64,000 bases of DNA from Gnetum montanum. Its lineage: Eukaryota > Streptophyta > Gnetopsida > Gnetales > Gnetaceae. A program made the position numbers and the translations under genes. A model generated the notes under the pieces. It saw nothing but the letters and a program-made list of their open reading frames with translations. It had not been told where the DNA came from and made no database searches. The DNA lies in assembly GCA_015680685.1 (NCBI GenBank), contig MNCI01004170.1, positions 966,061 to 1,030,060 on the forward strand. Direction: 5' to 3'. Of the stretch, positions 54,695 to 64,000 are shown in pieces (the stretch's first letter is position 1; each line of letters starts with the position of its first letter).

Positions 54695-54699
54695 CATAG

Positions 54700-55154
54700 C
54701 TTGGAACCATTTGGTTGATTCATAGTCTAGTGTTTGTAGTGTGAATAAAGCTTATGATTTTCCCTTACTTTACCATTGATGCCTTAAATAATAAAATACT
54801 AAAAATATTAAACATTAAAAACAATAAAAATATTTATTTAATTCTTATTTCCTTAAGCTATGATGATTCATCTTTGCCCAAGGAGGTCATAACTATATGA
54901 CATGATGTTAGGTCATTGAGGTTGTAACTAAGAGTAATTTCTATTACATTTCTTATATTGTGGCATTCCTACCCTTAAGGGAGATTGCAACATAAGAATT
55001 CCACTTATTCTGAAGAGGGATTGCAATGTATGCATGTTTATTATTATTATTTTTTATTCCTTGTAATTCTAAAATCCATAAAAATCTAAAGTAAAAAATT
55101 ATCTTTTCTTTCTCTCATCATGGCAACATGGGTTTCCATTTGTATTATATGTAT
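54700..55154. other. AT-rich spacer, nothing recognised
   Basis: The continuation of the DNA into which E inserted. No coding signal and no match to the R-U5 of element C was seen. Confidence 0.4.
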
Positions 55155-56246
55155 TGATGAAGTGTCAATAAGTTAACTACGTTAATACAGTCCTGTCGAT
55201 GCATCTCATGATGTATTGACACATGTACATTGATGTTGATCCTTTTGAAGCCTATATAAGTGCATACACCAACTACATTTATGGCACCATTGGTCAATCC
55301 CTTAGCTAAACTCTTGCATTTTTCTTTCTTAAAACTTAGAGAAATTTCCCTCTAAGTACCCACAAAGTGGATTAAATTAATTGTACAAAATTTTATTTGA
55401 GTGAGATATGTACTTAGACATAGTTGCATGAATAAAATTGAGATTTCTTCTCTCCATTGTAGCACTTAGATTAGTACTTTCAAGTATTCTACTTTATATG
55501 TAGTTCATGCTCTTGTACTTAAGTGTTTAAAATTCTAATTTATAAGTAACATGAGTATGACCACTTCGAGCATAATATACTAATGATTGATAATCCCAAT
55601 AGTAAATACTTGGTATACCCAGTAATAAACACTTGATAATCTAGCAGTGTTAGTATACATTTAGGATGTATACAAAAATTGGAAACTGATGTCCCAGGGT
55701 TAGGATAGTTTAGTTATTAATTAGTAAAGTTAAATATTTCAACCCTTCCTTTAGTCGTACTTATATGCTTAATTAATTCTATTTAAATCGAACTAGCTTA
55801 ATTTAGCTTAATTACTTTGCAGTATTAAATGAAATTGCATAAAACATTAATTGCATGAATAAAATATTTAGGCTAGCCAAGGTGCTACAAGGTTTGATTA
55901 GAAAGCTCATCTTTATTGCCACACACACTACCATGCTCAAGTACAATAGTGCTTGAATAAAGATTTGTACACTCAATGACTCCTACTATGGGCACTTTGG
56001 AAAATATTCTAACTTTGGAGAAAAGAAATTGCAAAAGCTCTGCTATGCTATGAAAAAAACTATATATGAAAACCATGTTCCCAAGCGCTATATTTATAGG
56101 TAGGCACATACCTTGCGATATCGGATATCCGACATTGCTTCTTGGGACCCAATATTGTGTACTCAATATTAGGGCTTCGATATCAGAGTTAGGCAAAATA
56201 AGATTCATTAGAATGGTTGGGTGTAGGGAATACTCATTGTTCATCA
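55155..56246 (+). mobile_element. Element B-type LTR interrupted by an inverted B-type LTR
   Basis: The region 55155-55744 (start TGATGAAGTGTC, TATA near 55250, AATAAAAT near 55431, CCAGTAATAAACACTTG words) is a plus-strand B-type LTR. Its last part returns at about 56200-56246 (GAATGGTTGGGTGTAGGG … TTCATCA) and is followed by TTAGTGTTGTTGTTGAAGAC, a decayed primer site like that at 19113. Between them, 55745 to about 56195 is a B-type LTR on the minus strand: reversed it carries CCTATAAATATAG, AGTGCCCATAGTAGGAGTC and GGCAATAAAGATGAGC. The 120-aa minus-strand open frame at 55885-56247 runs through this non-coding LTR and is rejected as a gene. Confidence 0.65.
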
Positions 56247-57128
56247 TTAGTGTTGTTGTTGAAGACTTTATTTTAGCTATGCATTCTAAGTGTTCTTAAC
56301 TTGTAAGATCATACAAGTATAAAGCCTAATCCTTAGAAAATAATATTTATAATTTATTTGAGATAGGGTTGTACCAAAATTAAGAACGATTCTACCACAA
56401 AGAATAGTTTGGTATAACTTGTTTGTTGTGGTTGTTGGTCTTTGATACCACATATTTCCAAATAGCCTCTATTGGTAAAAATGAGCTAATGTGGTCAAAT
56501 ATGTATTACAATGAAATTTCTTTTAGTAATAATCTAATTAAGAAATCTAAGGTATAGAATATATTCAAAGTATGATTTTCTTAAGTATAACTATAACTAC
56601 CTCTTCTAGCTATTTATTAGCTAATCTATAGAAAGTGAATAGCATTTCCTGTGAGTTAAGTCTTAAATATTACATGCCACATGTATAAATGAATGAGATT
56701 TTTTATAGAAAATGTTGATCTTCAACTCTAAACTATATGCTAGCCAACTTCCTAAAGCAAATTCACAAAAGCTTTGCTAAATGAAGTAAGAAACAAAGGA
56801 GAATAAATTATTCGTAAGGTCATAATTATATAAAGATAACAATATTTCTATGCTAAGTTGATTATGAATTAGCACTTGTAACAAGCTACCACATTCAATT
56901 ATAATAACAAAAATCAACTAAACTGCAGCTTACAGAGAAAATAGCCTATTTTAAAATAGCATCATTCTTGTGTAGCTATTCAATATTAAGCTAGACATAA
57001 TAGGAAAGATTATTCAAATAGAAATGTTAACTAAGAGGAAAAAGCTAAAAGAGATAATGGAACCTATTTAAATTGCCATTAAAAATAGTCTTTACAAGAT
57101 TTTTTATTTATTCTCACCCAAAAGTTTT
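56247..57128. other. Leader remnant and possible minus-strand LTR
   Basis: AT-rich non-coding DNA. The first 100 bp may be the leader following the primer site. On the minus strand, TGAGAATAAATAAAAAATC at about 57114 directly follows a G-rich tract and could be the start of a 3' LTR extending left; its end was not found. Confidence 0.35.
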
Positions 57129-57160
57129 TGCCCGCACCCCCCCACCCCCCACCCCTTCAC
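57129..57160 (-). promoter_or_regulatory. Minus-strand polypurine tract
   Basis: The plus strand has CCCGCACCCCCCCACCCCCC, then ACCCCTTCAC; on the minus strand this is a run of G with a few A and T. It follows the decayed ORF at 57170-60000 and precedes a TG-starting segment, as a plus-strand primer would. Confidence 0.55.
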
Positions 57161-57169
57161 TTATTTTTA

Positions 57170-60000
57170 CAAATTTGCCCTAGCCTTTTATATTAACCTC
57201 TAGTAATTATAGCAGTTACAAAATTTAAGGTTGTAATCTTCTCACACTCTCTTCATATAAATTCAATATATTAGCTAACTACTTTGCTTCCTTACAAATT
57301 TTCTCCATTCTTTGAACTTGAAGCCCTTCTGTTGATAACTACTAAGATAACTTTCCATGGTTAATAAGAATCTTAATAGCCTGATTCATTAAATCTGGCT
57401 CATTACTATCAAGCTTCTTAATAACCTCCACAATACTTTCCTATCTTAAGCCAAACATTGTTATTGAATTTTTTATTTCAATTAATGTATCTCTTGCACT
57501 AGAATAGGCTTGTTCAAATTCTAACTTCTTCTTGGTAGCTTCATGCATGATTCCTATAACTAATATTATCATTGTATTGAGGAAACCTTATTTTTGCTAG
57601 GGCAACTACTCTCTTTGGGTAGTAGCCAGCTCATATAACTCTTGGATTTTTCTATCCATATGTATGAACATAGCTTGGTTTTCTTTCATTTTTGAGATTT
57701 CTTCCCTTATCTCTATCATCCATTCTTTACTATAATTCATCTTAGTTATGATTTCCTTGAAGCTTAGTAGAGAAAGCTGAGAATAATCTAAAGTTTTTCC
57801 TATTGTTGCTTGCTCTAACTATAAGCTTATAATAGCTAACCTTCCTTATGGCTTCTTATTTTCATACTCTTTGTTCTCAAGTAGTAATTTCTTGATGGTT
57901 ACTATTGCATTAAGATGCTTGTTTTCTCCTTTTAGCCTTTTAACTCTCTTATAATTTTAACACTTATTCTTCATTTTACAAGAGAAATTCTTTAAGCTTG
58001 GCTATCTAGCTATTGGCCATTTGTCCCATGTATTTGATCAATATAGCTATAGAGTCAAACATATCTTAGTGAAACATTACGAGCTTCTACTTCCCTATCT
58101 ATGGATCATCTTCCTTATACTCGAAGATCACACTGGCTTCTGTCTCAAGTGTAGTGGGGAGCTTTTGACTCAATATGATGCATCCTTTTTTTTTCTCTAA
58201 TGTTAAAAGCTAAGGTCATCCCCTTTAATATATATCCAAATGAAAAGGTGAGGGCTGAAGATGAGCTTTCCTCTTTCTTTTGTTGTTGCTACTATAACTC
58301 TTTCAACCTTTGTTGCTCTAGTAATTGTTGTTATTGTTGTTGTTCTTTCAGCTCTTGTTGCTCTTCTTGTTGTTCTTAAAGCTCCATTAGCTTTTGATGT
58401 TCTAATAGTTGTTACTACTTCTTCTTTGTCTTTTCTTGATTGATTCTAAACTTCCTTGTAATCCTTACCTTAGCATATTATGATCCATTAAGGTGAAACC
58501 TTTCATTAGGCATGGCATTCTCTAAATTTAGTAATTTCCAATAGAAATAGTATTCTTTCATTATGACTAGATGCTCTGTTGAAAAATATCTAGCTAAAGG
58601 ATATTTTTTTCCTCCATCCATATATATACTTCAATCACTAGGGCATCACAAGTTGAATCTAAAAACTTCATTGATAAGCTCTTTTTCAACTACATTGGAG
58701 CCTCTTCTTTTGCCTGATTGACTTCCTTATTAGTAGCTTTGAGATAAAATATATCAGTATCATCAGTATGATGAACCTTTCTAGCTTTTGTGACAAACTA
58801 TATCTGTCTTTGAGCTAAAATAAAATTTCACTACTCTTTGTATCTCCTAGCTATGGCTCTTAAATGACTTGAATTGATGAATTTCCAAAAGCCAAACTTA
58901 AGGGGAAAAACTTATTTATGCTTGTAATCATACTTTAGAAGGCTCTCCCACATCTATTGATCAACTTCAAAAGTAGCTAAATATGAATCCATGAATCTTG
59001 GTAACTTAAAAGCCTTACCCTTAACCCTTGCTATTAGAACTTGGGTGCAATGAGCATGAAGGAAGATGGCTTCATGGAACTCTCCCCTAACTTCATTTAT
59101 AATTTTTTGGTCAACCCTTGGTGAAAAAATTCCTTAAAGTAGCTTATTTAGGTGAGGGTAAATGCAATTCATTAGGAATTCCAAAGTTTGTGCATTGAAG
59201 AAGATCCTCTAATAGATGACTAGAAAGAAGTCGTAGTAGGGGATCCTCTGGTCGAGCTCTTCTCTATGAAGCATAATCCACAAAAATAGAAGTTGTTATC
59301 TCAAGCTTGTGAACTCCACTCATCAAATAGTCTAATAAAATTAGGCTAAGGCTTATCTAATTCCCTTTCTTATGAGTCTCATACAAGCTCTTTTGTAGGG
59401 CATCATCATATATTAAATAGGAAAGAAATGCTTATTGTTCTATAAAGCTACCCAAACTTAGACATAGTAATCAGTTATAGTATTAATTTCACAACATGAA
59501 AAAAATTTAAAGTAGAAATAAAGATTTGATGTGGGAACTTGACCTTTGAAACTTTGGGGATAGCATTCTTATACTCCTAGGCCTTTACTAGATTGACTAG
59601 TGGCAGTCTAGTGTTGTTTCCTGTCTTAGCATGATTCTAGAATTTTCTACTTATCACTTTCTTGTTATACTGGTGAGACTTTATTTCAATAGTATCTAGC
59701 TCGATTATTTCATAAAGCTCATAGGCCTATTGGACGCTAATGTTGATGAAGCACTTGATGTTATTTCTTAACATTACATTATACATTTCATAAAATTTTT
59801 CCACTATCAAATGGTTTAAAACATCCCTACTTAGATATCCTTTGGGCCTAAAATTAAGCTTATGAAGCCTTATTTTTCATAGATTTCTCATCATCCCTCC
59901 ACTAATTCTATAGATTACAATCTTTATTTTTCTATTAGATCATGATCTTCATGAAAATAAAATAGGTCTATGTTCTTCACATCCAACTCCAATCGTAGTG
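57170..60000 (-). pseudogene. Unrecognised decayed retroelement ORF with Gln-rich and coiled-coil parts
   Basis: On the minus strand the order is: a region near 59420-59180 with ITTSIFVDYASERRARPEDP and LLRLLSSHLLEDLL; a region near 59080-58700 with FLHAHCTQVLIARVKGKAFK; a Gln-rich stretch at 58440-58270 (repeated CAA/CAG codons giving EQQ and LLEQQ motifs); then a charged, heptad-like stretch at about 58000-57250 (VTIKKLLLENKEYENKK, EEISKMKENQAMFI, TKKKLEFEQAYSSARDTL). It ends before the polypurine tract at 57160. The layout resembles the 3' ORF of element B (26400-29200), but I found no clear residue match and do not assign a family. The Val/Leu-rich plus-strand frame at 58261-58443 is the antisense of the Gln-rich repeat. 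Confidence 0.45.
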
Positions 60001-60479
60001 TATTAATTCATTTGTGGAGCTGATAAATATTCAAATTGTATTATTGAAGGTATTCAGAAAAGAAAAGGTATCAACATCTTGAATTTCTAAGTAGCTTCTT
60101 CCTTTTCTTTATGTGATATTTTGGCTTTTCTATAGAGATCAAAGCTTCTCTATATTCTTTAATGGTAGCTCTATCTTTTCCTTCTATTTTGTTTCAACTC
60201 ACAACTCTACTTCAGTTTTCAACTCTATTTGTTAATGACTTTTGTGTTCAAATTTTTCCTGAATCTTACTCTTTAATATTTAGAGCTCTATTATTTAAAT
60301 TGCTTGCTTTAGATAGGCTATTCTATTTAGCTTTTAACACTTGTTGTATGCTTTAATTTGGTTGAGATACTTCATTTAAGTCTAAATAATTTAAAACTTC
60401 AACCTCTATAGCTTTATTTTGTTATCAACATTGCTTGTAGAGTCATTTCCAGCCCTATTTTTAGTGTTGGATTTAAGCT
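60001..60479. other. AT-rich region, nothing recognised
   Basis: The open frame at 60162-60356 has no recognisable motif. The region sits between the unrecognised ORF and the hairpin array and may be leader or LTR of that element. Confidence 0.35.
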
Positions 60480-62350
60480 CTATAAATCCACTCTATGAAA
60501 GGATTTGACATGGTGAAGTGAATTCTTTATTAAATTTATCCTATGTCGTAGCATGCCTTTTGCTAAGCTAGATTAAAAAATAAAATATGCACATGTGTAA
60601 TTCTCGATGGACTTAGAGTGAGATCTAACTTGTCTTGTAAAACTATTTTAGATTTTACTCATAGAACCTTTTTTGTACCCTACAAACTTGCTCTTCAAAG
60701 AAGCTGACATGGAAAAGCTATTTCTATCTTGCTTGCAAAGCTAAATTTTTGCTTCATATGCTAGTTCTATAAGTTGATGTGGAAGATGTAGACATGATAG
60801 AATGGAAGAAGAGATTATTTGTATAGATAAATTTTGGTTCTACAATTGACATCCTCTCCCTAAAGCTAATGTGCTTGTAAAATCATCTCGGAGCTTATTT
60901 GTAGAACTAATTTTTGGTTCTATGAACTAGTTCTACTCAAAGGCTGACATGGTATAACTAATCTTCATGCTTGTTTATGGAATTGGATTCTAGTTCTATC
61001 AATAAACGTATTGATGTGGCTTATAGAATCAATTTGGTTTTTTGTTGTAGAGACAACTTTTGGCTTGATGAACTAGTATTTCATAGAGGATGACATGATA
61101 GAACCTTTTCTTGGTCTATTCATAGAGCTAAATTTTACCTTTATAAAATTGGCTCTACGAGCTAATGTGGTAGTGAGGGCTGATAATTTTTTTAAAAGCT
61201 CTTTATGTGCCTTTATCTATTCATAGAACCATTTTGTAGAGCTACTTTTAAACCTTGTGTATTTATTTTCCATAACTACTAACATGGAAGAATCATTTCA
61301 ACTAGCTTGAAAGGATGAGATGGTAGAGCTTGTTTTGTGTCCATGTTGTAGAGCTAAATTTTGACTCTACGAGCATCAACCTCTCTTTAATGCTAGTGTG
61401 GTGGAACCAATAGTTGTATTTCTTGTAGAGTCATTTTAGTATAATGATTCCTCCACTCTACAAATTCATAAGATAGAGCTAACATGGTATAGCCATTTTC
61501 TAGAGTTGTTTTATAGAACCATATCTTGGCTCTACAAAGGACTTAACTCCTAAACTTTCTTCTTAGCTACATAGAATTTTTTTTAGTTGTTCTTGTATAG
61601 CCAAGTTTCCACTCTACAAACTTTCTCCAAACAAAGTCTTGTATATGGGATTAACAAATAAGGTAAACTTTGATCTCTTCTTATGTCAAGATGTTGCAGT
61701 GCTTCCTCAAGTAGAATTCTTTTTTAGAGCTAATTCTGGTTCCACAAGCCCCATGTACAAGTCCACATGGCTCATGGAATAGTCCTATAGAACCTATCTT
61801 TGGCTCTAAAAATTAGGGCTTGACAACTTACATGGCAAAGATGGAAAATAATATTTTTAGTAGAGTCATTTTATAATGTAATGAATCCTCTTTCCTACAT
61901 GGAGCTAACTTGGCAAAGATGGAGGTGGAATTACTCATAGAGCTATAGTTCCTTCTTTTAGATTATCTTATCTCAATATTCTTTACAAACGTGGCTAGAG
62001 AACCGCTTCATAGAGTTAATTTTTCACTCTACAAGTTTTTTGATATAAGAACAAGCTAACATTGTAGAACCAAAAATAGGCTCTTTCATGGAGTAGGATT
62101 TTGGCTCTATGAATAATATGCTAAACTCTGAAGTTGACATGGTAGAGTTATTTTCAAGCTAACTTGTAAAATCTAAGTTTAACTCTACAAGCTATGTCAT
62201 CAAGCTCACGTGGTAGAACCAAACAAATCATTCCTTTGTAGAGCCACTTTTTAACTCTATGAATCTCGTCTAAATTAGCAAGGTTGATTTGACATAGTCA
62301 TTTTCCACATTCCTTAGTCAGATTAATATTTCTTCTCTACAAACATGCTT
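60480..62350. repeat. Degenerate tandem array with hairpin motif, steps mostly 70-90 bp
   Basis: Diverged copies of two words alternate. The first is a hairpin such as GTAGAG-CTAAATTTTGA-CTCTAC at 61348-61370 (6-bp perfect stem). The second is like GCTGACATGGTAGAACC, found at about 60703, 60773, 60865, 60953, 61009, 61088, 61161, 61278, 61314, 61392, 61478, 61905, 62053, 62134 and 62206. Steps are irregular, mostly 70-90 bp. No protein is coded. Confidence 0.75.
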
Positions 62351-63072
62351 TAATAAAAATTTTTAAAATCAAGCCCCTTTTCTTAAAGTGAGGGTTTGCT
62401 TAACACTCAATTGTTTGTCATAATATTTATTAAAATGAAATAGATCCATAGGCTCTCTAATTCCATCCTTGTTAATCTTAACATAGCTAATAGGTAAATA
62501 GATCACATGCTTGTTTCAATTTAACTTTATGCAAGTCCTATTTTTAGTGGCTTAGCTTAGTTATCTTGTGGTTGACTGATTCTAAATTTGAAACCCTAGC
62601 TCTCTAAATCATCTAGAAATTTAACAAACTTCTATATTCAATAGAGAAAAATGTCATAAAAAATTATTTCTCTCAAATATTTCAATCACAAAGCCCTCAA
62701 TTTAAGTGGTATCTTTGCTAAAAATTCTTTAACATTTCCGCTTAGGATTCACTAGAAATACTACATGTTACACCTTAGCTCATTTATACCAAGTGAGTAG
62801 ATTCTCCTTCAATTTAAGTATGTTGAGCTTTACTCTAATGCCATTTAATTCACATAGAAATCATTGTTCCATCAAAGTGTTCATTGTTATAACAATAATT
62901 TTCCCAAATAAAAATAAACTCAATTTTGTGATTTTTATGTACAGTCATAGATAAATTGAATACAAGTTCAAATATTTTGATGAGGAAAAACCCTTATAGC
63001 TTAAGGCTTAGCAGGAATGAACAAGATATCTAAAGCTAAGCTAATGAAATTGGATAATAGTGTATAGTAATT
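62351..63072. other. AT-rich region, probably 3' end of element F
   Basis: By analogy with C and E, the polypurine tract and 3' LTR start of F should lie here on the minus strand. A CTTAAGCTATAAGGGTTTTTCCTC stretch near 63000 recalls the post-ORF sequence of C (CTTAAGTTTAATGG), but I could not fix a boundary. Confidence 0.35.
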
Positions 63073-63612
63073 ACTAATTTCTTTAGAAATTTTCCTTTTG
63101 AAGCTCCATCATGCTCAAGCTCAGTTGTTACTTGAGTCAGTATAATGGTTTATGCTTTTTTCCCCTAATCCTGTCCTACCTTGGATTCCTCAGAACTTGC
63201 ATCTTCTTGGGCTCTTCTTCTTCTTCTTCTGGTTTTTTTTCTAAACTTTGAAATTTGCTTCAATGTAATTTTCAAGCTAATTCACTAAGAAATCTTTATA
63301 ATTGAAATTTTGATTTGGGCTCTCTTTGTTAATGTCCTCTCTTTGTAAGAGATTTGAACACTCTAGAAATTTAATCCACTCTTGAACATAAATTGATTTT
63401 CCACTTGTTAGTGTGGAAAATTCATCAGAGAACCATGTGAGAAATGGACAATTATAGGCTTCCCCATAAGAGGCAAATCTATAAAATATCCTCTACACAT
63501 GTTTGAGGCAACATCCAGATAGATATGGAATGAAAGGACTAGCTCTCATCTTGACTCTCCTTGGATTTGCAAGTAATCTTCTTCTTATAGTGGGCCTTGA
63601 TTTTCCAGCCAT
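63073..63612 (-). pseudogene. Element F accessory ORF, third member of the C/E family
   Basis: Minus-strand from an ATG at 63612. It reads MAGKSRPTIRRRLL (a more basic N-terminus than C), then SPFIPYLSGCCLKHV, a TAG where C has Leu, RIFYRFASYGEAYNCPFLTW and FSDEFSTLTSGKS. These align with C residues 10-60, with PF-I-Y, GC, KHV, PFL-W and EF conserved. The second half is charged, with an Arg run coded by a TCT/CTT microsatellite at 63216-63231. Further stops follow; the end near 63073 is approximate. It lies just after the integrase tail, as in C and E. Confidence 0.68.
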
Positions 63613-63689
63613 GATGCAAGTATATATTTTATATCTTAACTTTAACCTTCCTATATAGTCCAAAGATATTAGTTATAACATACTATGTA

Positions 63690-64000
63690 CATATGTACAA
63701 TTTGGTTTGCCATTCTTAAGTTGGTCTAAATGGGTGGTTGTCCAAAATAATAAAATAGATGAAGGACGTTAAATGGATAGCTCAACACTTTTCCATCAAG
63801 TGAAGTAAGATTAATAGTATTTTCAACCACTTATTAATTAACCATTAATATTCCAATCCACCTAGCTGAAAATTTATTTGTTTTATCCTTCTTATTAACT
63901 TTCAACAAAAACCAAGTTTCCTTCTCTAAATGCATTCTGTTCTGCTCAACAATCATACCATCTCTTCATTAAGTAAGAGCTTATCTCAGGCTTCGTTAAT
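63690..64000 (-). pseudogene. Element F integrase C-terminal end, runs off the right edge
   Basis: Minus-strand reading near 63960-63720 gives NRMHLEKETWFLLKVNKK, then NKFSARWIGIL, VENTINLTSLDGKVLS and YYFGQPP. These match the C-terminal, chromodomain-like end of the C and E integrases (NKFLAIWIGPF, YKLSTLDGIELQF and FGQLP in E). Two adjacent stops follow GILMVN. The rest of the element lies beyond the window. Confidence 0.7.

Larger units (their letters stand above)
42074..54699 (-). mobile_element. Element E: near-complete 12.6-kb gypsy-type element with ~2.9-kb LTRs
   Basis: The element body is 42079-54694, flanked by CATAG at 42074-42078 and 54695-54699. LTRs are 42079-44979 and 51844-54694, the same orientation, and homologous throughout. 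Minus-strand internal order: leader repeats, gag 51632-50960, linker, protease 50100-49640, extra RNase H 49595-49130, RT 48990-48095, RNase H 47870-47460, integrase 47400-46150, accessory ORF 45674-45169, polypurine tract 45008-44980. In the outermost 160 bp I count about 12 LTR differences by hand, about 7-8%, so it inserted long ago. All parts except short stretches carry stops. Confidence 0.85.

Noticed and set aside
55885-56247. 120-aa minus-strand open frame
   Set aside because: It lies wholly inside an inverted LTR with TATA and polyadenylation-like words; other copies of the LTR do not keep the frame.
58261-58443. Hydrophobic Val/Leu/Ala-rich 60-aa frame, looking like membrane segments
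   Set aside because: It is the antisense reading of a CAA/CAG-rich (Gln-rich) minus-strand repeat; repeated GTT and GTTGTT produce the apparent hydrophobicity.
1-64000. tRNA, rRNA or organelle DNA insertions
   Set aside because: I looked for cloverleaf-like and conserved rRNA or plastid words and saw none; the only tRNA-like signal is the primer site at 19113.

Overview
The window looks like intergenic DNA from a large plant genome, possibly a conifer or other gymnosperm. The reasons are its strong AT bias, the scarcity of CpG, and a near-continuous stack of decayed, mutually nested Ty3/gypsy-type LTR retrotransposons; the lineage is inferred from this style, not from a diagnostic gene. I see no intact host gene, tRNA, rRNA or CRISPR. 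The only non-transposon protein similarity is a broken pentatricopeptide-repeat (PPR)-like fragment trapped inside an LTR. Almost every element reading frame carries stops, many of which fit C-to-T or G-to-A change at Trp, Gln or Arg codons.

Layout. (1) 1-2235, minus strand: the 3' end of element A (integrase plus 3' region). (2) 2240-4690: an unrecognised decayed frame and AT-rich DNA. (3) 4696-18737: two same-family, same-strand elements carrying gag and protease but no visible polymerase. G1 (5185-16703, target duplication GTATT) sits inside the protease of G2 (4696-5184 plus 16704-18737). G1 in turn contains a solo LTR (12350-13550, target duplication TAACA) and a twelve-unit tandem array with a ~188-bp period. 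(4) 18738-30341, plus strand: element B, with a truncated 5' LTR, a tRNA-Asp-like primer site, gag, protease, RT, RNase H, integrase, a 3' region shared with A, a further coiled-coil ORF, a polypurine tract and a 3' LTR. (5) 30342-42073, plus strand: element C. It is split by a 3.0-kb solo LTR (33038-36044, target duplication ATGAT) that carries the PPR-like fragment, and by a second solo LTR (36077-36894). (6) 42079-54694, minus strand: element E, a structurally near-complete 12.6-kb relative of C with ~2.9-kb LTRs and target duplication CATAG, inserted in or next to the 3' LTR of C. (7) 55155-56246: a B-type LTR interrupted by an inverted copy of itself. (8) 56247-64000: the minus-strand 3' end of an unrecognised element, a degenerate hairpin-bearing tandem array, and at the right edge the integrase tail and accessory ORF of a third C/E-family member (F).

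Most interesting is the C/E/F family. C and E share the domain order gag, protease, an extra RNase H, RT, the usual RNase H, integrase, then an accessory ORF of about 170 codons before the 3' LTR; F shows the last two parts. The extra RNase H lies before RT, whereas the extra RNase H I know from plant Tat elements lies after the native one. The accessory ORF is recognisable in all three copies and I do not recognise its family. The long LTRs of the family have U3 regions that share only their ends, and one has taken up host-gene-like sequence. Second in interest are the polymerase-less G elements with their satellite-like array.
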